Below the pieces are notes generated by a model. That model ran no database searches, had not been told where the DNA came from, and worked only from the letters and a program-made list of their open reading frames with translations. Both the position numbers and the translations under genes were made by a program. From JBDTSW01 sp963807385 (GTDB lineage: Bacteria > Actinomycetota > Thermoleophilia > Solirubrobacterales > 70-9), in NCBI GenBank assembly GCA_963807385.1, contig CAWEBQ010000002.1:868001-932000 (forward strand): a DNA stretch of 64,000 nucleotides, written 5' to 3'. Positions 49,685-58,410 of the stretch are shown here, one piece after another (the first letter of the stretch is position 1; each line of letters starts with the position of its first letter).

Positions 49685-50983
49685 TCACCCCGCCGGATCG
49701 AGCTCGAAAGCCTCGTCCCCGATCCGGACCTCATCACCCGGCTCGAACCCAGCCGAACGCAGCGCCGCCACCACCCCCATGTCGACGAGGCGCCGCTCCA
49801 GGTAGGCGAGGGCCTCATGGTTGGAGAGGTCGTGGCGCTCGATCAGAAGCTCCACGCCGCGGCCGTGGACGCGGAACGCTCCCTCCCCCTCGCGCTCGAC
49901 GGCGTACCCCTGCCGGGCGACCGGGCGGTAGGTGATGTGCTCGGCCTCGAAGTCGGCGCCGGCGTCGCCCGCTCCGGGCGAGGGCGCTTCCGAGGGCACG
50001 GCGTCGAGGATGCGGGCACGCAGCTCGTCGAGTCCCTGACCCGTCGCGGAGGAGACCGCGAGCACCTCGGGCTGACCGCTGAGCGCGTCGCGGAATGAGG
50101 CCGCACGTGCGGCGAGCTCGTCGTCCGGCAGCAGGTCGCGCTTCGACAGGACGATGATCTCGGGCAGCCGGTCGAGCCCCGCGCCGTAGGAGACCAGCTC
50201 GCCGCGGATGATCTCGTAGGCACGCCCGGGGGGCGGCGAGCCCTCCGGCGGCTCTACCTCGACGAGATGGACGAGGACGCGGCAGCGCTCCACGTGGGCG
50301 AGGAACTCGTCGCCGAGACCCGCGCCCCCGGCGGCGCCCTCGATCAGCCCCGGAACGTCGGCGAGAACGAGCTGGCGGTCGTCGGCCTCGAGCGTCCCGA
50401 GCACCGGGTCGATGGTCGTAAATGGGTAGTCGGCGACCTTCGGCGCCGCGCGGGTGAGCCTGCCGAGGAGGGATGATTTGCCGGCGTTCGGGAGCCCGAC
50501 GAGGCCCGCGTCGGCCAGCAGGCGGAGCTGCAACTCGATCCAGCCCGATGCGCCCCCGACGCCCTGCTCGGCGAACCGGGGAGCCTGGCGGGTGGAGTTC
50601 GCGAACCGCTTGTTGCCATGACCACCTCCCCCGCCCTCGGCGACCACGGCGCGCTGCCCGGGCTCGACCAGGTCGTAGCGCTCGCCGTCCAGGCCCTCGA
50701 CGGTCGTCCCCGGGGGCACGAGCACGATCCGGTCAGCTCCGCGCGCTCCATGCTTCCGCGCGCCCTCGCCGTGGCGCCCGCGACCGGCGCGGATGTGCGG
50801 CGAGAACCGCATGGCGGAGAGATCGCGCCGCGACGCGTCGCATACGAGCACGACATCTCCACCCCGTCCGCCATCACCGCCGTCCGGCCCGCCACGCGGC
50901 ACGTGCGCCTCACGGCGAAACGACACGACGCCGTTCCCACCGCGGCCACCTTCGACCCAGATCCTGGCCTTGTCGTGAAACAC
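49685..50983 (-). CDS. obgE: GTPase ObgE/CgtA
   Basis: ObgE is an essential GTPase for 50S assembly and stress control. The 432-residue protein has the Gly-rich Obg domain (EGGRGGNGVVSFRREAHVPR), a GTPase domain with G1 GLPNAGKSS, the switch YPFTTIDP, DVPGLIEGA and SKRDLL, and a C-terminal OCT domain typical of Gram-positives (about 345-425). The GTG at 50983 lies 6 nt after TACCGT and within a 21-bp palindrome. It is normally co-transcribed with rplU-rpmA; here an RCC1-repeat gene comes between and it seems to have its own promoter. Confidence 0.98.
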   Translation of the reverse strand: MFHDKARIWVEGGRGGNGVVSFRREAHVPRGGPDGGDGGRGGDVVLVCDASRRDLSAMRFSPHIRAGRGRHGEGARKHGARGADRIVLVPPGTTVEGLDGERYDLVEPGQRAVVAEGGGGGHGNKRFANSTRQAPRFAEQGVGGASGWIELQLRLLADAGLVGLPNAGKSSLLGRLTRAAPKVADYPFTTIDPVLGTLEADDRQLVLADVPGLIEGAAGGAGLGDEFLAHVERCRVLVHLVEVEPPEGSPPPGRAYEIIRGELVSYGAGLDRLPEIIVLSKRDLLPDDELAARAASFRDALSGQPEVLAVSSATGQGLDELRARILDAVPSEAPSPGAGDAGADFEAEHITYRPVARQGYAVEREGEGAFRVHGRGVELLIERHDLSNHEALAYLERRLVDMGVVAALRSAGFEPGDEVRIGDEAFELDPAG

Positions 50984-51002
50984 GGGGCTACGGTAGCCCC
51001 GT
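50982..51002. promoter_or_regulatory. 21-bp perfect dyad over the obgE leaderless promoter
   Basis: ACGGGGCTAC and GTAGCCCCGT flank a single central base. The minus-strand -10-like TACCGT (50990-50995) lies within it and ends 6 nt before the GTG, which overlaps the edge of the dyad. It can be an operator for obgE or, as RNA from upstream, the stem of a terminator after the RCC1 gene. The same design occurs at yqeY. Confidence 0.5.
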
Positions 51003-51042
51003 TTGGGTCCTCAGACTTGAGGCAGAGGTGTCCGGCGTCAGC

Positions 51043-51906
51043 TCAGGGAAGCTGCACGTCGGTTTGCCCATCGCTGTTGGAGCCCCAACACCGAATCCTG
51101 TCGCGCCGCCTCACGCCGCAGGTGTGCTCGCCACCGGAGCTCACCGACCTGAACTCGCCCCCGGGCGGCGAGGTTTGGCCCGCGCTCCCGAGGCCCCAGC
51201 AACGGAGGTCGCGACCGAGCTTTACGCCACAGGCAAAAGCATCACCAGCGCTCACCGACCTGAACGCGCGCTCCGGAGGCGAGGCCTGGTCCTGGTCGTC
51301 CGCGCCCCAGCAGGCGAGCTTGCCGCGCTTCCTCACCCCGCACGCATGGTCCTCACCAACGTCGACCGACTCGAACCGGCCGACCGGGTGCGAGGCCAGA
51401 CCGTCGGTGTCGTCGCCCCAGCAGGCGAGCTTGCCGCTCTTCCTCACCCCGCAGGACGTGTGAAAGCTGCCGGCGCTCACAGATCCGAACTTGCCCTGAG
51501 GTGGCGAGGCCTGCCCGTCGGCGTTGTCGCCCCAGCAGGCGACGTTGCCGGTGGTCCTGACGCCGCAGCTGTGGAGGCGGCCAGCGCTCACTGACGCGAA
51601 GATGCCTCCGGGGTGCGAGGACTGGCCGTCGCCGTCAAAGCCCCAGCACGCGGGCTTGCCGTTCACCTTAACCCCACAGGTGTGGAAGTCGCCAGCGCTC
51701 ACCGATCTGAAATTGCCCCCTGGCGGCGAGGCCTCACCGTCATCGTTGTCGCCCCAGCAGGCGAGCTTGCCTTCCTCGTTGACGGCGCAGGTGTGGTTGT
51801 CGCCCGCGTCGACCTTGACGCCTGCGCCGGCCGTGGCAGGGGCCAGGAGGAAGGTGGCCGAGGGAACGGCTATCGCCAGCTTCAGCCCCTTCGCGGCGAT
51901 GCGCAT
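51043..51906 (-). CDS. Secreted RCC1-type beta-propeller protein
   Basis: A 287-residue exported protein. A signal peptide (residues 1 to about 26, ATAGAG) precedes seven repeats of about 37 residues built on SVSAGxxHTCGV and LACWGDNxDGxASPP. Each has two Cys, probably a disulfide within the blade. RCC1/BLIP-II-like repeats form seven-bladed propellers, and BLIP-II binds beta-lactamases, so binding to an extracellular protein is plausible but unproven. The ATG at 51906 is preferred over the TTG 9 bases up. It lies between rpmA and obgE, a rare place for an exported protein. Confidence 0.88.
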   Translation of the reverse strand: MRIAAKGLKLAIAVPSATFLLAPATAGAGVKVDAGDNHTCAVNEEGKLACWGDNDDGEASPPGGNFRSVSAGDFHTCGVKVNGKPACWGFDGDGQSSHPGGIFASVSAGRLHSCGVRTTGNVACWGDNADGQASPPQGKFGSVSAGSFHTSCGVRKSGKLACWGDDTDGLASHPVGRFESVDVGEDHACGVRKRGKLACWGADDQDQASPPERAFRSVSAGDAFACGVKLGRDLRCWGLGSAGQTSPPGGEFRSVSSGGEHTCGVRRRDRIRCWGSNSDGQTDVQLP

Positions 51907-51929
51907 GCCGACCAATCCGGGAGGCGGTG

Positions 51930-52184
51930 CTACTCGCCCTCGGCGACCGAGACGACGCGTCCCTTGCGGGCGCGCTTGAACTTGACCACGCCCGGGCGCG
52001 TGGCGAAGATCGTGTGGTCCTTGCCGATGCCGGTGCCGTCGCCGGGGTAGAAGCGCGTGCCGCGCTGGCGGACGATGATCTCGCCGCCGCCGACCTGCTG
52101 GCCGGCGAAGACCTTGACCCCGAGCATCTTCGGGTTCGAATCGCGGCCGTTGCGGGAGGAGCCAAGCCCCTTCTTGTGAGCCAT
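51930..52184 (-). CDS. rpmA: Large ribosomal subunit protein bL27
   Basis: bL27 reaches the peptidyl-transferase centre with its N-terminus. The 84-residue protein opens MAHKKGLGSSRNGRDSNPK and has the family core RQRGTRFYPGDGTGIGKDHT. There is no cleavable N-terminal extension of the Firmicutes kind. Its start overlaps the rplU stop by one base (TAATG), so bL21 and bL27 are co-translated. Confidence 0.98.
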   Translation of the reverse strand: MAHKKGLGSSRNGRDSNPKMLGVKVFAGQQVGGGEIIVRQRGTRFYPGDGTGIGKDHTIFATRPGVVKFKRARKGRVVSVAEGE

Positions 52185-52705
52185 TACTCGGTCTCCTTCT
52201 TCGTGGCCGGCTTCTTGGCGGCAGGCTTCTTCGGAGCCGCAGGCTTTTTGGCGGCGGTTGTCTTCGCCGCCGGCTTCTTCGCGGACGCCTTCGGCTTGGC
52301 CGGGGCCTTGGGCTTCGCCGCCGGCTTGGCCTCGGCCTCCTCGGCGGCGGGCTTCGCCTCGGCCTTTGCCGCGGGCTTGCGGCTCAGCAGCTTGACGTCC
52401 GTGACCTCGAGCCTCGTCAGCGACTGGCGGTGGCCCTTGCGCTTGCGCTGCCCCTTCTTCGCCTTGTAGGTGAACACGCGGATCTTCTCGCCGCGAACGT
52501 GCTCGGTGACAACGGCCTCCACCTTGACCTTCTCCAAATCGGCGCCGGCCGCGATCACGTCCTTGCCGGCGGAGTACATGACCGGCCGCAGCGTCACCTT
52601 CGCGCCCTCGTCATCAGCCATGCGCTCGACCAGCAGCGTGGCGCCCGCCTCGGCGCGGTACTGCTTGCCGCCCGTTTCGATAATCGCGTAGGTCTCGTCA
52701 GCCAT
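52184..52705 (-). CDS. rplU: Large ribosomal subunit protein bL21 with Lys/Ala-rich tail
   Basis: bL21 is a 23S rRNA-binding protein. The first 105 residues are a normal bL21: YAIIETGGKQYRAEAGATLL, then VFTYKAKKGQRKRKGHRQ and LTRLEVTDVKLL. The remaining 65 or so residues form a tail of repeated KPAAK, AKKPAA and KKPAT, like a histone H1 tail, and are unlikely to be folded. The total of 173 is much longer than the usual 100-110. The ATG at 52705 begins MADETYAII; it overlaps the rne stop by 8 bp. Confidence 0.96.
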   Translation of the reverse strand: MADETYAIIETGGKQYRAEAGATLLVERMADDEGAKVTLRPVMYSAGKDVIAAGADLEKVKVEAVVTEHVRGEKIRVFTYKAKKGQRKRKGHRQSLTRLEVTDVKLLSRKPAAKAEAKPAAEEAEAKPAAKPKAPAKPKASAKKPAAKTTAAKKPAAPKKPAAKKPATKKETE

Positions 52706-54593
52706 CGTTCGTCTCACCACTGGGGGCCGTAGAGCGTCGGCGGCCGCCTCTGCGACCGCGGCGCCGGCCGCCGGAGGGCGAGGATTCTAGCTGCGCCGCA
52801 TCGCCATCGGCGGGCTCGCCGTTGTCCGGAGCGTCGAGGAGCGATGCGGTCGCCACGGAGCGCCCGACCTCCTCGATGCGGACCATCCGCCGCTCGCCCA
52901 CGTGCGGGCCGCCACCGGTGACGCTGACGACATACGAGTCCACCCTCGCGATCGCATCATTGACGTTGTACATGTGGGGCTCCTCGATCGAGACGAGCAC
53001 CTCGTCCCCGACTCCGAAGGGCAACGCCATGCGCTCGATCTCCTCGCGGCCTCCCTGCTCGGAAACCTTGTAGGTCGAGAGCGGGAGCGCGTCACCACCC
53101 TCGAAGTGGAAGTGCTTGCCGGTGCTCTCCTCCAGCTCGCGCAGCCCGCTGTCGGCCTCCAGGAGCTTGCGCGCCACCTTCGGATTGACCCGGATCAGAT
53201 ATGCCTCCGGCTTCGGCTGGTCGGCGGCCAGCACGCGCAGCTGGCGCAGGATGTCGATCGCCACCGTCTCCTCCGACTCAACGACGCCCTCGCCGTCACA
53301 CGTGGGGCAGCGTTTCGTGAGGATCTCGCGAACGCCGTCGGTGATGTTCTGGCGGGTCATCTCCACCAGGCCGAGCGGCGAGACCTCGACCACGTACGTC
53401 TTGGTCTTGTCCTCGTTGAGCGCCTTCTGCAGCGTCTTCAGCACCTGGTCGCGGTTCGCGGCCCGCGCCATGTCGATGAAGTCGATGACGATGATCCCGC
53501 CGATGTCGCGGAGCCTGAGCTGGCGCACCACCTCGTCGGCGGCCTCCACGTTGACTTTGGTGATCGTGTCCTCCAGGCGACCCTTACTGCGCCCGGTGAA
53601 GCTCCCGGTGTTGATGTCGATGACGGTGAGTGCCTCCGCGTAGTCGATCATCAGGTAGCCGCCCGAGGGCAGGTCCACCCGCCGGGAGAGCACCGACCGG
53701 AACGCCTCCTCGACGCCCTCGCGCTCGAACAGAGGCTGGGTGCCGTCGTAGAGCTCGACCATGTCCACCAGCTCCGGCGCGGTGCGCTGGAAGAAGCTCG
53801 TGACACGCTGGTGCTGCTTGGGGTCGTCGATCACGGCGCCGTCGAACTCCTTCGTGAGCACGTCGCGCAGCACCCGGATCGACAGGTCCGCCTCCTGGAA
53901 GACCATGCTCGGGGCCTTCACCTCCCCCCCACGCTTGTCCACGACCTCGTGGAGCTTGTGGAGGTAGTCGAGGTCACGCTTGAAGTCCTCCTCGCTGGCG
54001 CCCTGGGCGGCCGTTCGCACGATCACGCCGCCGTCTCCCTTGTGGAGCTTCTGCAGCAGCTTGCGCTGGCGGTCGCGCTCCTTGTCGGAGAGCCTGCGGC
54101 TCGCCCCCACGCCTCCGCCCTGCGGCATGTAGACGAGGTAGCGGCCGGCGATCGAGAGCTGCATCGAAAGCCGCGCGCCCTTCGTCTTCAGGGGGTCCTT
54201 GACCACCTGTACAAGCACCTCCTGCTTGGACTGGATCAGTTCGTCGATGCGGCGGCCCTTGCCGTGGCCCCGCCTTGGGACCTTCTGGCCGTCGGGCAGG
54301 ACGATCTCGTCCACATGGAGGAAGCCGTTGCGCTCGAGGCCGATGTCGACGAACGCGGCCTCCATTCCGGGCAGGACGTTGTCGATGACGCCCTTGTAGA
54401 TGTTGCCGACGATCGAGCGGGAGCCCTTGCGCTCCACGTACAGCTCGCCGACGACGAAGCCGGCGTTTCGCTCGTTGCCGTTCTTGCCGCCGGAGCGGCC
54501 CTTGCCGGGGCCGCCTTTGGCGGCTCCCTTCGATTCGAGTACGGCGACGCGGGTCTCACCGGCGTCCACCGAGACGATGATTCGTTTCTTCAA
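52698..54593 (-). CDS. rne: Ribonuclease E/G family protein
   Basis: RNase E/G is a single-strand endoribonuclease for mRNA decay and rRNA processing. The 631-residue protein has an S1 domain (GNIYKGVIDNVLPGMEAAFVD), the 5'-sensor and DNase-like catalytic domain with GGYLMIDYAEALTVIDINTG and GGIIVIDFIDM, and the zinc-link CPTCDGEG. The C-terminus is Arg-rich (GRRRGRRGGRRRS), suited to RNA binding. The start is TTG at 54593. It is coupled to rplU, an arrangement that puts an RNase on the bL21-bL27 mRNA. Confidence 0.95.
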   Translation of the reverse strand: MKKRIIVSVDAGETRVAVLESKGAAKGGPGKGRSGGKNGNERNAGFVVGELYVERKGSRSIVGNIYKGVIDNVLPGMEAAFVDIGLERNGFLHVDEIVLPDGQKVPRRGHGKGRRIDELIQSKQEVLVQVVKDPLKTKGARLSMQLSIAGRYLVYMPQGGGVGASRRLSDKERDRQRKLLQKLHKGDGGVIVRTAAQGASEEDFKRDLDYLHKLHEVVDKRGGEVKAPSMVFQEADLSIRVLRDVLTKEFDGAVIDDPKQHQRVTSFFQRTAPELVDMVELYDGTQPLFEREGVEEAFRSVLSRRVDLPSGGYLMIDYAEALTVIDINTGSFTGRSKGRLEDTITKVNVEAADEVVRQLRLRDIGGIIVIDFIDMARAANRDQVLKTLQKALNEDKTKTYVVEVSPLGLVEMTRQNITDGVREILTKRCPTCDGEGVVESEETVAIDILRQLRVLAADQPKPEAYLIRVNPKVARKLLEADSGLRELEESTGKHFHFEGGDALPLSTYKVSEQGGREEIERMALPFGVGDEVLVSIEEPHMYNVNDAIARVDSYVVSVTGGGPHVGERRMVRIEEVGRSVATASLLDAPDNGEPADGDAAQLESSPSGGRRRGRRGGRRRSTAPSGETNDG

Positions 54594-54650
54594 GTGGGTC
54601 TCACCTCACGGGAGAGGGTTAACCGCGCAGGCGCCGGAATGGCGCTCATC

Positions 54651-55904
54651 TCACAGCGCGGGAGCCCTGTTCCTGGAGGCGAGCTGCGACTGGACGAAGA
54701 TGCTCTGCAGGAGCCCGATCGCCATGAAGGTGACGATTACGGACGATCCTCCAGCGCTCATCAGCGGCAAGGGGATCCCCGTGATTGGGGCGATCCCGAC
54801 GTTCATGCCGACGTTGACGAACAGGTGGAACATGAGCATCGCGGCGATACCGCCGGCGATCATGGATCCGTACAAGTTCTTCGAAAGCGTCACTATGCGC
54901 AGCGCCCGCCAGATCAGCAGGGCGTAGAGGGACAGTAGGAACGCAGCCCCGGCGAACCCGAAGCGCTCTCCAACCACGGCGAATATGAAGTCCGTGTGGC
55001 GCTCCGGCAGGAAGCCGGCCTGCGATTGCGTTGACTCGCTGCCGCGTCCGGTTTTTCCTCCGGATCCGACGGCGATCAGCGCCTGGTTGATCTGATAACT
55101 CGAGTCTCGTGGGTCCTCGCTGGGATTGAGGAAGGAGGTGATTCGCTCCTCCTGGTAGGGCTCAAGGATAGGGGTACCGATGGCCGGAGCCACCACCAGC
55201 ACGATTGCGACCACCGCCGCGGCGGCTCCGCCCATCACCGCGAAGTGCTTCCAGGGGATGCCCGCCAGGAACAGAACGGCGAGCGTGATCACCCCATAGA
55301 CGAGGCCCGAGCCCAGGTCCGGGGCGAGGAACACGATCACGCCCGGGACGATGCCCAGGGCGAGGAGCTTGATGGTGCGGCGGCCCTCGCTTCCACGCCT
55401 GGCGCGCTCGAGCGCGAACGCGGCGAGCGTCAGGACAAGGAGCAGCTTGCCCAGCTCGGAGGGCTGGAACGTAAAGAACGGGAGCTCGATCCAACGACGC
55501 GATCCGCGCGTCGCCTCGCCGAGCGCCAGAACCAGGAGGATCGTCCCGATCATCCCGGTGTAGAGCCCCACGCGCAGCTCGCGGAAGCGCGAGTAGTCGA
55601 TCCGCGCGAGCGTGAGCATCAGGGCGATCCCGACGACCGCGTAGATCGCCTGCCTGATGACGTAGTAGTAGGGATCGCCCGGGATGTCGTCCCGGGTCGT
55701 GACGCCCAGCGTGTAGGCGCTGAAGGCGATGATCGCGATCGCCGCCCCGGCGAGGGCGAGGTCGAGCCCACCGATCGCGCGCTCAATCGTCCCCGTCTGC
55801 CGCTCGCCGAACGGGCGCGGGCTCGTCTGCCCGCCCGCCGGGGCACGGCGCGACGGCGACAGCGGCCGTCGGCGGGCGCCTGCTGGTGAGGACGTCCCGA
55901 TCAT
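54651..55904 (-). CDS. rodA: Peptidoglycan glycosyltransferase RodA (SEDS family)
   Basis: RodA polymerises lipid II during cell elongation together with PBP2. The 417-residue SEDS protein has about ten membrane helices and the family motifs: WIELPFFTFQPSELGKLLLV (RW-x-x-x-QPSE-x-x-K type), APDLGSGLVYGVI and the late TGIPLPLMSAGGSS. The catalytic Asp is in the large loop, as expected (ERHTDFIFAVVGERFG). An N-terminal cytoplasmic stretch of about 45 residues is basic. It is coupled to the PBP2 gene by ATGA. Confidence 0.97.
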   Translation of the reverse strand: MIGTSSPAGARRRPLSPSRRAPAGGQTSPRPFGERQTGTIERAIGGLDLALAGAAIAIIAFSAYTLGVTTRDDIPGDPYYYVIRQAIYAVVGIALMLTLARIDYSRFRELRVGLYTGMIGTILLVLALGEATRGSRRWIELPFFTFQPSELGKLLLVLTLAAFALERARRGSEGRRTIKLLALGIVPGVIVFLAPDLGSGLVYGVITLAVLFLAGIPWKHFAVMGGAAAAVVAIVLVVAPAIGTPILEPYQEERITSFLNPSEDPRDSSYQINQALIAVGSGGKTGRGSESTQSQAGFLPERHTDFIFAVVGERFGFAGAAFLLSLYALLIWRALRIVTLSKNLYGSMIAGGIAAMLMFHLFVNVGMNVGIAPITGIPLPLMSAGGSSVIVTFMAIGLLQSIFVQSQLASRNRAPAL

Positions 55905-57796
55905 TCGTACACCGTTGCCGTCGGGTCGGACACCTGGTCGATCTCGCCTGGCTTGACGTCGAAGTACTCGGTGAGGATCTCTTTTACCGCAGGCGCGGCC
56001 GCGTCTGCGCCGAAGCCGCCGCGTTCGATCGTGGCCACAACGACGACCTCCGGATCCGGGTACGGGGCAAGTGCGGCGTACCAGGACTGGTCCTCCACCG
56101 ACTCGCCGCGTTCGGCCGTGCCGGTCTTGCCGGCGATGTCGACCGGAAAGCCCCCGAAGACCGGGTAGGACGTCCCCGACGGCTCCATCGCCGCCGCGCG
56201 AAGCCCGTCTAGCACGGCACGGGCGTTGCTCGGCTTGATGTCCACCTGTTCGCGCGGCGGCGGGTCAACCTCCTGGATCACGCGACCGGCCGGATCCTCG
56301 ACCCGCATCCCCACGTGGGGCCGGACGATGTTGCCGCCGTTGGCCACCGCGGCGTACGCGATCGCGAGCTGCAGCGGGCTGGCCTGCAGGTCACCCTGCC
56401 CCACCGACAGGTTGATGTTGTCGCCGACCGACCACGGGCGATCCGTGAGGCCGTCGCGGTAGAGCTGGTTGCGCCAGTCCGGCGTCGGTACGAGACCCTC
56501 GGCCTCGGCCGGCAGGTCGATCCCGGAAAGCTCCCCCATGCCCAGTTCGCCGGCCCATTTCTGGATCGTGTCGCCCTCCGTTCCGTCCTCGAGGCCGATC
56601 AAATAGAAGTACACGTCCGAGGAGACCTGCAGTGCGGTGCGGAGGTCGATCGCCCCGTTGACGGCGTCGCCCGCGTTCTTGAACTCCACGCCGCCCACCT
56701 TCAGGGAGCCCCCATCGTTGACGATCTCCTCCGGGGTGATGAGGCCTTCCTCCAGGGCACCGATCGCGGTGATCAGCTTGAAAGTCGAGCCGGTGGGGTA
56801 GCCGCCCTGAGTCGCGCGGTTGAAGATCGGGGCCTCCGTGCCGTCGGTGCCGTTGAAGATGGAGTCCGCCACGGACTGCGGGATCACGGGGCGCGCGAAC
56901 ACGGACGGGTCGAACGTGGGCACGGACCCCAGCGCGAGGATCTCGCCGGTATTGACGTCCATCGCGACGAAGCCCCCCGGAAGCGCGAACCGCGAGACGG
57001 CGGTCTCCGCTGCCACTTGGAGCTGCGAATCGAGCGTGAGGCGAAGGTTGTTGCCGGTGCGGGGGTCCTGGGTCGAGAGGCGACCGCCGGTGGGAGCCCC
57101 GGACGCGTCGACCTGGACGCGCGTGGTCCCGTTGATGCCTCGCAGAAGCTCGTCGTACTCGAACTCCACCCCCGCCTGGCCGACCTCGTCGCCCGGGACG
57201 AGCGAGCGGTACTCCGGCTGCTCGAGCTGCTCCGCGTTGACCTCCCGGACGTAGCCGAACAGATGGGCGGCGAGCGAGCCCTCGGGGTAGGAGCGCACAT
57301 ACACGCGATCGACGCTCACGCCCGGGAACTTTCCCTGGTTCTCGCGTAGGTAGTAGACGAGGTCGTAGGGGACGTCGCGGCGGAGGGTCACGGGGCTCGC
57401 CGGCGACTCCTTGGTCTGCTGGCGAATCTGCTTCTCGATCCCGTCCTCGCTGATGCCGGAGACCTCCGCGAGGCGCGAGATCACCTGTTCGCGGGCTCGC
57501 CTGGGACCGGGAAGGTCGTCGGCGCGCACCTGCAGGGCGAGCGCGGTGCGGTTTCGCACCAGCGTCTTGCCGTTGCGATCCCTGATCTCCCCGCGCGGGG
57601 CCTGGACCGTGATCTCGCGCACCTGATTGTTGTTGGCCTCGGCGAGATAGCGGTCGCCCGAGAGCACCTCCAAGTACCAGAGGCGGAAGAAGATCGCCGA
57701 GAAGATCACCAGCCCGAAGGCTCCGAGGACCGCGACGCGGAGGCTGAACTGCGCGGGGCTGAGCCCGCCGCGCCAGTCGCTGCGGCCGAACATCAT
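55901..57796 (-). CDS. mrdA: Penicillin-binding protein 2
   Basis: PBP2 is the class B transpeptidase of the Rod complex. The 631-residue protein has an N-terminal membrane helix (about residues 19-42), the pedestal domain and the transpeptidase. Its motifs are STFK (YPTGSTFKLITA), SSDVYFY in the SxN position and KTGTAE. The start is chosen at ATG 57796 for its ATGA overlap with mreD; an ATG directly after it is equally usable. The frame stays open far upstream because of base composition. It is followed by rodA, its SEDS partner. Confidence 0.96.
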   Translation of the reverse strand: MMFGRSDWRGGLSPAQFSLRVAVLGAFGLVIFSAIFFRLWYLEVLSGDRYLAEANNNQVREITVQAPRGEIRDRNGKTLVRNRTALALQVRADDLPGPRRAREQVISRLAEVSGISEDGIEKQIRQQTKESPASPVTLRRDVPYDLVYYLRENQGKFPGVSVDRVYVRSYPEGSLAAHLFGYVREVNAEQLEQPEYRSLVPGDEVGQAGVEFEYDELLRGINGTTRVQVDASGAPTGGRLSTQDPRTGNNLRLTLDSQLQVAAETAVSRFALPGGFVAMDVNTGEILALGSVPTFDPSVFARPVIPQSVADSIFNGTDGTEAPIFNRATQGGYPTGSTFKLITAIGALEEGLITPEEIVNDGGSLKVGGVEFKNAGDAVNGAIDLRTALQVSSDVYFYLIGLEDGTEGDTIQKWAGELGMGELSGIDLPAEAEGLVPTPDWRNQLYRDGLTDRPWSVGDNINLSVGQGDLQASPLQLAIAYAAVANGGNIVRPHVGMRVEDPAGRVIQEVDPPPREQVDIKPSNARAVLDGLRAAAMEPSGTSYPVFGGFPVDIAGKTGTAERGESVEDQSWYAALAPYPDPEVVVVATIERGGFGADAAAPAVKEILTEYFDVKPGEIDQVSDPTATVYE

Positions 57797-58410
57797 GCGA
57801 GGCCTCCCCGCACTCTGCGCGCCGGGACGCCGCCCATCCGGGCGGGGCCTCCGCGGCGGCGGGGACGGCTTCGCCGCGGCGGTGGGCGGCGGCGCAGGGG
57901 CGCACCCGCGTCCACCAGGCCCGGGCGCAGCAGGCGGCGCAGCACCGCGTACACGGGCAGGGCGAAGAGGAAGGCGAGCATGCCCTTGACCACGATCTCG
58001 CGGACGACCAGCAGGCTCACGTGTGTCTCGACGCCGAGCATGAGCTGGATCCCGGCGAAGCCGAGCGCCGCCAGCGCCGTCAGCCCGCCGGCCAGAAGCG
58101 GCGCCACCCACCTGCCGGAGATCTCGAAGCCCTCGCGGTAGCGGCCGGCGAGGTACCCGGCGGCCAGAAGCACCAGGGACGAGACCCCCAGGGTCTGCAG
58201 GAGGATCGAGTCGAGCAGGATCCCCGCCGCGAAGCCGCAGACGCCACCGATCACCCCACCGCCGAGGAGGCCGAGGCAGATGATCACGATGGCGAGCATG
58301 TCGGGGGTCACGCCGAGCAGCGAGAGGTAGGAGAAGAAGGAGACCTGAAGGACCACGGCGAGGAGCACGATCGCGGCCACCCTGAGCCCGATCCTGGGTG
58401 TGATGATCAT
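57793..58410 (-). CDS. mreD: Rod shape-determining protein MreD
   Basis: MreD is the membrane linker of the elongation complex. The 205-residue protein has five or six hydrophobic helices (first at about 8-28), with GGGVIGGVCGFAAGILLDSI in the middle, typical of the family. The C-terminus is a basic tail of about 45 residues (PLRRRPPPRRSRPRRRGG), longer than usual. It is coupled by ATGA on both sides, to mreC before and mrdA after. Confidence 0.92.
   Translation of the reverse strand: MIITPRIGLRVAAIVLLAVVLQVSFFSYLSLLGVTPDMLAIVIICLGLLGGGVIGGVCGFAAGILLDSILLQTLGVSSLVLLAAGYLAGRYREGFEISGRWVAPLLAGGLTALAALGFAGIQLMLGVETHVSLLVVREIVVKGMLAFLFALPVYAVLRRLLRPGLVDAGAPLRRRPPPRRSRPRRRGGPARMGGVPARRVRGGLA

Noticed and set aside
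52902..54938. 678-residue plus-strand frame opposite rne
   Set aside because: Antisense shadow with Val/Leu/Arg/His-rich translation typical of reverse-frame GC-rich DNA; rne on the other strand has clear motifs.
57797..58111. Longer N-terminus for PBP2
   Set aside because: The extension would overlap mreD by over 300 bp; the ATGA junction at 57796 is the natural start.
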